Assembly (NCBI GenBank): GCA_022818135.1 | Contig: JAFMSR010000012.1 | Span: forward strand, 11,271,862-11,335,861 | DNA length: 64,000 nucleotides | Source of the DNA: Saxidomus purpurata | Lineage: Eukaryota > Mollusca > Bivalvia > Venerida > Veneridae | Direction of reading: 5' to 3' | In this document: one piece after another, positions 1 through 12,000 of the stretch | Numbering within the stretch: position 1 is the stretch's first letter | Layout of the letters: the number at the start of each line of letters is the position of its first letter | Notes under the pieces: model-generated | Told to the model about the DNA's origin: nothing | The model's input: only the letters and a program-made list of their open reading frames with translations | The model's database searches: none | Position numbers and translations under genes: made by a program

Positions 1-3000
1 TACATTTTCAGTCAATTGTCAGTTCCCTTACATAAATGTAAGCGCAGTCGAGTCAGAGAAGTACCCAGATTTCTGTGCGTTGTTGTCAAAATTGTCATCA
101 TATATCAATCCAGATGGTGTATCTGGACAGACAAGTAAAGACCTTAAACAGGTTAGTCTTTCTACAATTTTATGTTTACAAATTAAAATGTAATAAGTAA
201 AAATGTAATGAAATAATATAAATATAATATTCAGTACCATTAGATGTAGTTTCAGTTGGTTGCTCATATTGGCTTTTAATACTTAGAAATCTCAGCCTTT
301 CATTAAACGTCCATGAGCTTATAGTATATTTAAAAGATTTCCTGATCGCAAAGGTTGCCTGTATTGATTTGTTGGTCATATCTGACAAGTGCAGATGTAA
401 TGAAGAGACGGTGGAATCTGGCCTCGCGTCTTATTTGGAAAGAACCAGTACATGACCTTAGGTTTGGTGGGAGACACTGAAGAGCATCTCAGAAATCTAT
501 AGCACGCAACAAGGATTTGAACCCTTGGCGTCTGTATTGGCTGTCCAGCGCTTTAGCACTGGACTTCTGAGCCACCCATATCCAAGATCCAACCATGCTG
601 TGTCTCCACTCTAAAAATGTGCATCTTGCTCATTTCATGTGAGTGACAGAATCATTTTAGTCCTTTATTATTCATAAGTTGTTTTTAGCTTACCTGGCAC
701 AAAGTGCTATTATGATCAATCACGGTTCATCAGAATACGTCGTATGTCTGTTCCTTCAAACAGCGTTTCCTCTGAAACCACTTGGCCAATGATGATGAAA
801 CTTGGCAGGGATGTTCCTTGCATGAAGCCCTTTCATAGTCCTTCAAATAATTCCATTCTGTGCAGAACTCTGGTTGCCATGGCAACGGAAAGGAAAACTT
901 GGTCCTCTTATTTAGGAAAACGTTTAAAAATCTTCTTTGAAACCACAAGGCGTAGAGCTTAGATGTTTAGCATGTGGTATTGCACAGTGGACCTTTACTT
1001 TGATTGTTCAAATTATGACCCCTGGCTTAAAATTGACCCTGCCCGGGATCTCATGATTTTACATAGGCTTATATAGGAAAAACTTTAAAAATCATTATTT
1101 CTAAAACCACAAGGCCTTGAGCTTAGATATTTGACTAGTCCCCTAGGTCAGAATTGACCCTATCTGCTTATGACCTTGTAGTATAGCCAATGGTAGCCAG
1201 GGGAGCAATATAGGGCCATATTGGCCCTCATATTTGTTTTGTCTTCTGTTTATTATGTAGTGTACCATTCATTTAGGCAGAAGAAGTGTTGAGACATGAG
1301 AAGCACTCTTGGTTGTTAAACCACATCCTGTATTTAGAAGTCCAGGAACTTTTACTGGACTACGAGCTCAAGAGCCAGGATGTGTCGCTTTCTTCAAGAG
1401 ACCAACAGGTACAAAACTGTTAAAACTAAACCTGACACCAAGAGCACTTAGTGTGTACTAGATTTAACATGGTGTGCACTTCAAGTGAGCTCTTAGTGCA
1501 CCTTAAAGTGCAGTGGTAGTACATTCACTGCAATGCACTTTGATAAAGAGGACCAATATGCTGGGTCATTGATAAACGTGGCTGATGAAAATGAAAAGAA
1601 CGTAATTTCCCTTACCAATTCGGTGGCGGATATTCAGTGTTCCTGATGTTGTCTCTCCTGTGTAAGACAGGATGTTGCATCAGTGTCTTTTCCAAGCAAC
1701 AAACCTCGTGCTCCAGCTGGGATTAGGACCTACTGTGCCAGGGGATAGTGTTCTTATAGAGTCTTAGTCATGTTCTAATACATTGTACTATACCAATAAA
1801 TTGCATTAATTGCTAGTTTGTTTGAACCCTTACCTATTTCCGTGATAAGAAATGTATCTGACTCTTGTATCCTTACCTATTTCCGTGATAAGAAATGTAT
1901 CTGACTCTTGTACCCTTACCTATTTCCGTGATAAGAAATGTATCTTGACTTGTATCCTTACCTATTTCCGTGATAAGAAATGTATCTTGACTCTTGTACC
2001 CTTACCTATTTCCGTGATAAGAAATGTATCTTGACTCTTGTATCCTTACCTATTTCAGTGATAAGAAATGTATCTGACTCTTGTATCCTTACCTATTTCC
2101 GTGATAAGAAATGTATCTTGACTCTTGTATCCTTACCTATTTCTGTGATAAGAAATGTATCTTGACTCTTGTATCCTTACCTATTTCAGTGATAAGAAAT
2201 GTATCTGACTCTTGTATTCTTACCTATTTCCATGACAAGAAATGTATCTGACTCTTGTATCCTTACCTATTTCAGTGAGAAGAAATGTATCTTGACTCTT
2301 GTATCCTTACCTATTTCCGTGATAAGAAATGTATCTGACTCTTGTATCCTTACCTATTTCCGTGATAAGAAATGTATCTTGACTCTTGTATCCTTACCTA
2401 TTTCCGTGATAAGAAATGTATCTTGACTTTTGTATCCTTACCTATTTCCGTGATAAGAAATGTATCTTGACTCTTGTATCCTTACCTATTTCCGTGATAA
2501 GAAATGTATCTGACTCTTGTATCCTTACCTATTTCCTTGATAAGAAATGTATCTTGACTCTTGTATCCTTACCTATTTCCGTGATAAGAAATGTATCTTG
2601 ACTCTTGTATCCTTACCTATTTCCGTGATAAGAAATGTATCTTGACTCTTGTATCCTTACCTATTTCCGTGATAAGAAATGTATCTTGACTCTTGTATCC
2701 TTACCTATTTCCGTGATAAGAAATGTATCTGACTCTTGTATCCTTACCTATTTCCGTGATAAGAAATGTATCTGACTCTTGTATCCTTACCTATTTCCGT
2801 GATAAGAAATGTATCTTGACTTGCATCCTTACCTATTTCCGTGATAAGAAATGTATCTTGACTCTTGTATCCTTACCTATTTCCGTGATAAGAAATGTAT
2901 CTTGACTCTTGTATCCTTACCTATTTCCGAAATAAGAAATGTATCTGACTCTTGTATCCTTACCTATTTCCGTGATAAGAAATGTATCTTGACTCTTGTA

Positions 3001-6000
3001 TCCTTACCTATTTCCGTGATAAGAAATGTATCTTGACTCTTGTATCCCTACCTATTTCCGTGATAAGAAATGTATCTTGTCTCTTGTATCCTTACCTATT
3101 TCAGTGATAAGAAATGTATCTGACTCTTGTATCCTTACCTATTTCAGTGATAAGAAATGTATCTGACTCTTGTATCCTTACCTATTTCAGTGATAAGAAA
3201 TGTATCTGACTCTTGTATCCTTACTTATTTCCGTGATAAGAAATGTATCTTGACTCTGGTATCCTTACCTATTTCCAAAATAAGAAATGTATCTGACTCT
3301 TGTATCCTTACCTATTTCCGTGATAAGAAATGTATCTTGACTCTTGTATCCTTACCTATTTCCGTGATAAGAAATGTATCTTGACTCTTGTATCCTTACC
3401 TATTTCCGTGATAAGAAATGTATCTTGACTCTTGTATCCTTACCTATTTCCGTGATAAGAAATGTATCTTGACTCTTGTATCCTTACCTATTTCCGAAAT
3501 AAGAAATGTATCTGACTCTTGTATCCTTACCTATTTCCGTGATAAGAAATGTATCTTGACTCTTGTATCCTTACCTATTTCCGTGATAAGAAATGTATCT
3601 TGACTTTTGTATCCTTACCTATTTCCGTGATAAGAAATGTATCTTGACTCTTGTATCCTTACCTATTTCCGTGATAAGAAATGTATCTGACTCTTGTATC
3701 CTTACCTATTTCCTTGATAAGAAATGTATCTTGACTCTTGTATCCTTACCTATTTCCGTGATAAGAAATGTATCTTGACTCTTGTACCCTTACCTATTTC
3801 CGTGATAAGAAATGTATCTGACTCTTGTATCCTTACCTATTTCCGTGATAAGAAATGTATCTTGACTTGTATCCTTACCTATTTCCGTGATAAGAAATGT
3901 ATCTTGACTCTTGTATCCTTACCTATTTCCGTGATAAGAAATGTATCTTGACTCTTGTATCCTTACCTATTTCTGAAATAAGAAATGTATCTGACTCTTG
4001 TATCCTTACCTATTTCCGTGATAAGAAATGTATCTTGACTCTTGTATCCTTACCTATTTCCGTGATAAGAAATGTATCTTGACTTTTGTATCCTTACCTA
4101 TTTCCGTGATAAGAAATGTATCTTGACTCTTGTATCCTTACCTATTTCCGTGATAAGAAATGTATCTGACTCTTGTATCCTTACCTATTTCCTTGATAAG
4201 AAATGTATCTTGACTCTTGTATCCTTACCTATTTCCGTGATAAGAAATGTATCTTGACTCTTGTATCCTTACCTATTTCCGTGATAAGAAATGTATCTTG
4301 ACTCTTGTACCCTTACCTATTTCCGTGATAAGAAATGTATCTGACTCTTGTATCCTTACCTATTTCCTTGATAAGAAATGTATCTTGACTCTTGTATCCT
4401 TACCTATTTCCGTGATAAGAAATGTATCTTGACTCTTGTATCCTTACCTATTTCCGTGATAAGAAATGTATCTTGACTCTTGTACCCTTACCTATTTCCG
4501 TGATAAGAAATGTATCTGACTCTTGTATCCTTACCTATTTCCGTGATAAGAAATGTATCTTGACTTGTATCCTTACCTATTTCCGTGATAAGAAATGTAT
4601 CTTGACTCTTGTATCCTTACCTATTTCCGTGATAAGAAATGTATCTTGACTCTTGTATCCTTACCTATTTCCGAAATAAGAAATGTATCTGACTCTTGTA
4701 TCCTTACCTATTTCCGTGATAAGAAATGTATCTTGACTCTTGTATCCTTACCTATTTCCGTGATAAGAAATGTATCTGACTCTTGTATCCTTACCTATTT
4801 CCGTGATAAGAAATGTATCTGACTCTTGTATCCTTACCTATTTCCGTGATAAGAAATGTATCTTGACTTGCATCCTTACCTATTTCCGTGATAAGAAATG
4901 TATCTTGACTCTTGTATCCTTACCTATTTCCGTGATAAGAAATGTATCTGACTCTTGTATCCTTACCTATTTCCGTGATAAGAAATGTATCTGACTCTTG
5001 TATCCTTACCTATTTCCATGATAAGAAATGTATCTGACTCTTGTATCCTTACCTATTTCAGTGAGAAGAAATGTATCTTGACTCTTGTATCCTTACCTAT
5101 TTCAGTGATAAGAAATGTATCTTGACTCTTGTATCCTTACCTATTTCCGCGATAAGAAATGTATCTTGACTCTTGTATCCTTACCTATTTCCGTGATAAG
5201 AAATGTATCTGACTCTTGTATCCCTACCTATTTCGGTGATAAGAAATGTATCTGACTCTTGTATCCTTACTTATTTCCGTGATAAGAAATGTATCTTGAC
5301 TCTGGTATCCTTACCTATTTCCGAAATAAGAAATGTATCTGACTCTTGTATCCTTACCTATTTCCGTGATAAGAAATGTATCTTGACTCTTGTATCCTTA
5401 CCTATTTCAGTGATAAGAAATGTATCTGACTCTTGTATCCTTACCTATTTCCGTGATAAGAAATGTATCTGACTCTTGTATCCTTACCTATTTCAGTGAT
5501 AAGAAATGTATCTTGACTCTTGTATCCTTACCTATTTCAGTGATAAGAAATGTATCTGACTCTTGTATCTTTACCTATTTCAGTGATAAGAAATGTATCT
5601 GACTCTTGTATCCTTACCTATTTCCGTGATAAGAAATGTATCTTGACTCTTGTATCCTTACCTATTTCCGTGATAAGAAATGTATCTGACTCTTGTATCC
5701 TTACCTATTTCCGTGATAAGAAATGTATCTGACTCTTGTATCCTTACCTATTTCAGTGATAAGAAATGTATCTTGACTCTTGTATCCTTACCTATTTCAG
5801 TGATAAGAAATGTATCTGACTCTTGTTTCCTTACCTATTTCCGTGATAAGAAATGTATCTGACTCTTGTATCCTTACCTATTTCCGTGATAAGAAATGTA
5901 TCTTGACTCTTGTATCCTTACCTATTTCAGTGATAAGAAATGTATCTGACTCTTGTATCCTTACCTATTTCCGTGATAAGAAATGTATCTGACTCTTGTA

Positions 6001-9000
6001 TCCTTACCTATTTCCGTGATAAGAAATGTATCTTGACTCTTGTATCCTTACCTATTTCCGTGATAAGAAATGTATCTGACTCTTGTATCCTTACCTATTT
6101 CAGTGATAAGAAATGTATCTGACTCTTGTATCCTTACCTATGTCAGTGATAAGAAATGTATCTTGACTCTTGTATCCTTACCTATTTCAGTGATAAGAAA
6201 TGTATCTGACTCTTGTATCCTTACCTATTTCAGTGATAAGAAATGTATCTGACTCTTGTATCCTTACCTATTTCAGTGATAAGAAATGTATCTGACTCTT
6301 GTATCCTTACCTATTTCAGTGATAAGAAATGTTTCTGACTCTTGTATCCTAACCTATTTCAGTGATAAGAAATGTATCTGACTCTTGTATCCTTACCTAT
6401 TTCCGTGATAAGAAATGTATCTGACTCTTGTATCCTTACCTATTTCCGTGATAAGAAATGTATCTGACTCTTGTATCCTTACCTATTTCCGTGATAAGAA
6501 ATGTATCTGACTCTTGTATCCTTACCTATTTCAGTGATAAGAAATGTATCTGACTCTTGTATCCTTACCTATTTCAGTGATAAGAAATGTATCTGACTCT
6601 TGTATCCTTACCTATTTCAGTGAAAAGAAATGTATCTGACTCTTGTATCCTTACCTATTTCCGTGATAAGAAATGTATCTGACTCTTGTATCCTTACCTA
6701 TTTACGTGATAAGAAATGTATCTGTTTTTCTAGTTTCAGAAGATTCTACAGCAGTGTCTCACACAAGCAGAGATTGGTGACTACCTAGACTTCAGTCCAG
6801 ATCCTAGTTCAAAAGTCACCACTCTTGGACTAACCAGGGAGGAATTAAGTGCTCAAAATCCATATAAAAAAGTGATGAATTGTAGCTGTTGTATAAGAAT
6901 TATGATTTTCATATCATGCTCAATTTGAGCTATTTATACCCCCAAAACGAAGTTTAGGGGGGTATATAGGAGTCACCCGGTGGTTGGTCGGTCGGTCGGG
7001 CGGTCTGTTGCATTTTCCTTGTCCGGAGCATAACTTGAAAACTACTAGTTGGAATTCAATACAACTTCATACAATGGTCAAGCACATTGAGAGGAAGTGC
7101 AGTGCACAAGAACTATAACTCCATCTTGACTAATTACAGAGTTATTGCCCTTTGTTACTTTTCCTTGTCCGGAGCATAACTTGAAAACTACTAGTTGGAA
7201 TTCAATACAACTTCATACAATGGTCAAGCACATTGAGAGGAAGTGCAGTGCACAAGAACTATAACTCCATCTTGACTAATTACAGAGTTATTGCCCTTTG
7301 TTACTTTTCCTTGTCCGGAGCATAACTTGAAAACTACTAGTTGGAATTCAATACAACATCATACAATGATCAAGCACACTCAGAGGAGGTGCAGTGTACA
7401 AGAACTATAACTCTATCTTGAGTATTTACTGAGTTATTGCCCTTTGTTAGTTTTCCTTGTCCGGAGCATAACTTGAAAACTACTAGTTGGAATTCAATAC
7501 AACTTCATACAATGGTCAAGCACATTGAGAGGAAGTGCAGTGCACAAGAACTATAACTCCATCTTGACTAATTACAGAGTTATTGCCCTTTGTTACTTTT
7601 CCTTGTCCGGAGCATAACTTGAAAACTACTAGTTGGAATTCAATACAACTTCATACAATGATCAAGCACACTCAGAGGAAGTGCAGTGTACAAGAACTAT
7701 AACTCTATCTTGAGTATTTACCGAGTTATTGCCCTTTGTTACTTTTCCTTGTCCGAAGCATAACTTGAAAACTACTAGTTGGAATTCAGTACAACCTCAT
7801 ACAATGGAAAAGTACATTTAGAGGAAGTGCAGTGCACAGGAACCATAACCCCATCTTGACTCATTACAGAGTTATTACCCTTTGTTACTTTTCCTTGTCT
7901 GGAGCATAACTTGAAAACTTCTGGTTGGAATTCAATACAACTTCATACAATGGTCAGGCACAGTGAGAGGGATTGCAGTGCACAGTAACCATAACTCCAT
8001 CTTGACTAATTACAGGGTTATTGCCCTTTGTTACTTTTCCTTGTCTGGAGCATTTTTCGAAAACTACAAGTTGGAATTCAATACAACTTCATACAATGGT
8101 CAAGCACAATGAGAGGAACTGCTAAGAACAATATCTCTTTTTAGTTTGTTTGCAAGGTATTATGTTACTACGAACTTCTTCAGTTTATAAAGCAATCCTT
8201 TTGGGGGTATTAATCACATTTAGTGATAGCTCTAGTTTGTTTTATCATCCTCTGTCTGTTTTCTGTCTGTGAGTTCAGCAATAAGGTTTTCCAACAGTTT
8301 CAAAAGAATTACTTGGTAGAATTTCATCAAGCTTTGCAAGAAGTGTTCAGGCATTGGGCTCTTTTAATTTGGTGGAAATGGTGTTGGTTGAGCAAAAAAC
8401 ATGGTCGCAGAAGCTAAAACTAAAACAGATTTTGTTATCTTTTCTGAAACCACAAGCTCAGAAGTCAGTAATATATAGGGGAAAATTCATTCTGAAAAAC
8501 ATCTCTTAATTGATTTAAGCCAGTCAATTTTAAGTAAGCAATCATACAAACAAGCCAGTCAATTTTAAGTAAGCAATCGTACAAACAATTAACGTTATTG
8601 TCAAAATTGCATGATGGTTAAGCAGGATGAGGGTTCAAACTTACCTGCAGAGTTTTGTTGGCCTTTCATGACGAAAGACAATGTCTCATTTCAGCATTTG
8701 CAGTCTCTGCAGCAAGCGTTGATTCCAGAAATAGAGGAGAGACTGAGGAAGAAGTGCGAGACCTTGGTCATTGCTCATGACCCTCAGAACTCTTCCACAG
8801 GTATTTGTGACATTTACTTGGGTATAAAGTGTACTGGTCAGTGTTTCATAGTTTTTGAATGAGAAAAGTTCTAGCATATATTATTTAGCATATGTACATG
8901 TATGTAACTGGACTGTTACGTAGTTTACAGGCTTTGTAATGGTTTAAATTATGTATTCATGTATTCATTTTTAACTAACTAGAGCACAAAGTGTAAGGGG

Positions 9001-12000
9001 GAGGCATTATGACCAACTGAGGTCGGTTGGCAACATTTTGCTTCAATCAACCACTTGGACAATTTTCACATGAATGTCACAGTAATGTCTGTAGGGTGTC
9101 TTTCTATCTTATTTTTCGAGCCAAATTGGTTTACCGGTATTTTAAAGCATGGGCGCTAGGTAATGTGGCTAGCTTTCCCCTGATACGATTATAGTTTGAA
9201 ATTTGGGAATCTTTTTAGTAACTGCTTGCCAGATTTCAAAATAATTGAACATGAATTGTTCTTCACCAGTGACTAGCAGACCCTGATAACTGAAACTACT
9301 GAGTCCTCAAATGCGAATAGTTGACCCTCTCGAGTTCTAGTCTGCAAAGTTTGGCTGTACATCATCGAGGCAGAACATCGGTACATGTATTCATGAAACA
9401 GTAGAGAGGACATTGAGATCTGAAACATTAGTTAAGTTAAAGTTTTGTCTTTCTCATCCATGACAGAAAGTACAAAATTAACATTTGCCAAGTCATCTCA
9501 GCTGCCAGCAATTGTTGAAAATGATAAGCATCATCTAGAAGAGGAAAAACTTCAGTTGAAGGAAGACTTTGTTAAGAAGGATAAACAGTTTGCTGCATAC
9601 TATCAGGTACTTTGTCATAGATCCGTACTCCTGAATTCTAAAATGAATGTATCCATATTTTGATATGGATAGTCCTATTGCTGGTTCTAAGGGGTAGCTA
9701 CCCAAAATTTATGGACTGTATAGTGAACAGTGCAGATCATGAGCAGATTACACTGGTAGAAATGAAAGTATACTTAATAAAATTGGGTGTAAAAATTTCA
9801 TGTTTTGTCATTTGTCAAACTTGTGTTAGGCTAGAAGCTTTGTAATTTTGCTTAATGCCGAATAAATGTTGTTGTTGTTGTTGTATTTTCAATTATTGAC
9901 CGAGATAGTAAAAAGATTTTCACTGTGTTACAGTATATTCATTAGGAATAGAGCTCTTTTATCATACATGAATCATACATTCTGGTTTAAACTTTTGCAA
10001 TTTTTTTGGCCTGGGGACTGAAAGTCCCCAAGGCCTAAGTTAGTATACCACATTTCAAACCCTGCAAGAATTTTAGCCGTGCTATGTGTGAATAACAACT
10101 GTAAACATGCGCTATCGGAAAGTAGTGCAAGACAGACCAGATCAATCTTCTGTTTGAATGCCGCATATGATAAGAACATGTTACAAATAAAAATAGTACA
10201 TAAAACTTCAAACGACTGCAGGAAGGTATATAGCTTACGGGCTGCATTACACATTTTTTTCTGTTTTAGAAATTAATGCGCTGTTAGCTGATTACGGAAG
10301 ATAATCATATGCATATCACGGAAAAGTACGGATATTTACGGAAATTTACGAAAACGTACGAAGCTCGATATAAGAGTTTGTAGTTTGATTTTCAAATTTC
10401 CGATGTTATTTCATTGACAACTTTGTTATTTACGAACAATTGCATATATTTACCTAAAAATGAATGTCTCTAAAAAAGATATAATTTACGTACATTCCCG
10501 AGAAGGAACTAACGTGATCAAATTCACCCGCCATTTATCGAGGACGCTGCATGTTGAGGCCCAGTGAACGGTTTCACTGATTACAACTACAAGGTAACCC
10601 AGAATCATTTTTGGTTTTCTCTGTTATACACATTGTACAGTACTGTATTTATATTTCATTGCTGGTATTGCTTTATTTATTTCTGTTTCAAGGTCTTGTC
10701 ATTGGTACACAATAATTTTCGATCCACATCATCAGATCATATCGCTTGAAGTTGTACAAAGCGCAGATCAAATTATTTGTACTGGCTTAACCATTTTATA
10801 ATGTTGACTATGTGATTATTTTTCATTTAACATACATTTCATAATAAAATGAACTTCCCTGTCACCCATATATTTGTGAATCATTCATTCTGTGTCATAT
10901 ATTGAATTTCGTCCTCTGCACATTTCGACCCGCGCTTTAGGTAAGATTCAACGCAGAACACGTAGGTGAAAAGTTGTTTTTCGGGGAGTTAACCTATAGC
11001 CCCCAGGCCTTCAGCGCTCACAGCGCTTTGATTGTTTTTAAGGAGTAGAAATGTTCTTCTTAAAATTTGAGGATCACTTCAACAGTAATAAACTTGAAGT
11101 TTTGATTGAATTTAGAAAAGCCTGGCTTGGTATGTAACAGCTTTCACTAACAGGAATGTATTAACTTGAGCCATGTTGCTTTCCATCACCATGGTATTGG
11201 GTAGAGTATGAGTACTCGTAAACTTGAGGTCACAGGTGTGAATCTGGTGGATGGATTTAAGCACAAACACTGTTCAGATTTCCAGAAAGCAATCATTGAA
11301 GATGGTGTGTAATATGCAGGAGCTTAAATCAAGTATTGAGGAAAGAACAAGTTTGAACTTCATGTACATTGTTGATTTATCTTTCAAGAAATTACTGGAC
11401 TCCCTGGGCCTGCTAGAAACTCTCATTTCCAAGTACAAATTGGAGAGACAGTCAGAGCAGGACACAGTTACTGCAGAATGGCTGTTTGCTAAATGTGATG
11501 CCATGTGCCTTAAAATCAGGTAGGTTTGGTTAAAGATTCATTTGATGAATGTGTACAAATATTACGCAAATATAGAAATTTGTTTAAAATAATGGTGATA
11601 AATTTTGTGAATTTAACCTTTACATGTAACGGTGGCGTCAAATAATCTTGCTTTTGTGATCAATGCAGATCATGATCAGCCTGCACCTTTGTGTAATTTG
11701 ATTAAAATATCTACGATTTTCTTTGAGAGCACCCATTTGAGTAATTAGCAGTACTGTCCAAATTGAAAGCTTGACAAGTCTCTTTTTGAAATGCAGAGAA
11801 TAAGTTGAGGAGAAAAGATATTCAACACTAACCTCTTTAACTATAGATGGCTTTCATAGTCATATTTTTCTGCACGTCTTTTTGTTTGTATACGTGCTTA
11901 TTAGGTCCACCACCCTCGGGCGACGTATATATGCGGTATGACCCGTTTTCTGCACGTCATATAGAAAGTGTTCTTTTATAGTGGTAGTTGTGGGACTTGG

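Noticed and set aside
490..585. True tRNA gene
   Set aside because: A and B boxes are present, but the arms do not form a clean cloverleaf; a SINE or pseudogene fits better.
1852..6252. Many open frames of 60-89 aa with repeated 'CILTYFRDKK' translations
   Set aside because: They are translations of the 43/44-bp satellite; the unit is not a multiple of three and the frames end by chance.
8611..8694. HAUS4 exon 4 starting earlier (LPAEFCWPFMTKD...)
   Set aside because: The acceptor tctcatttcag at 8694 gives the same residue spacing as human HAUS4; the earlier frame would add unmatched residues.
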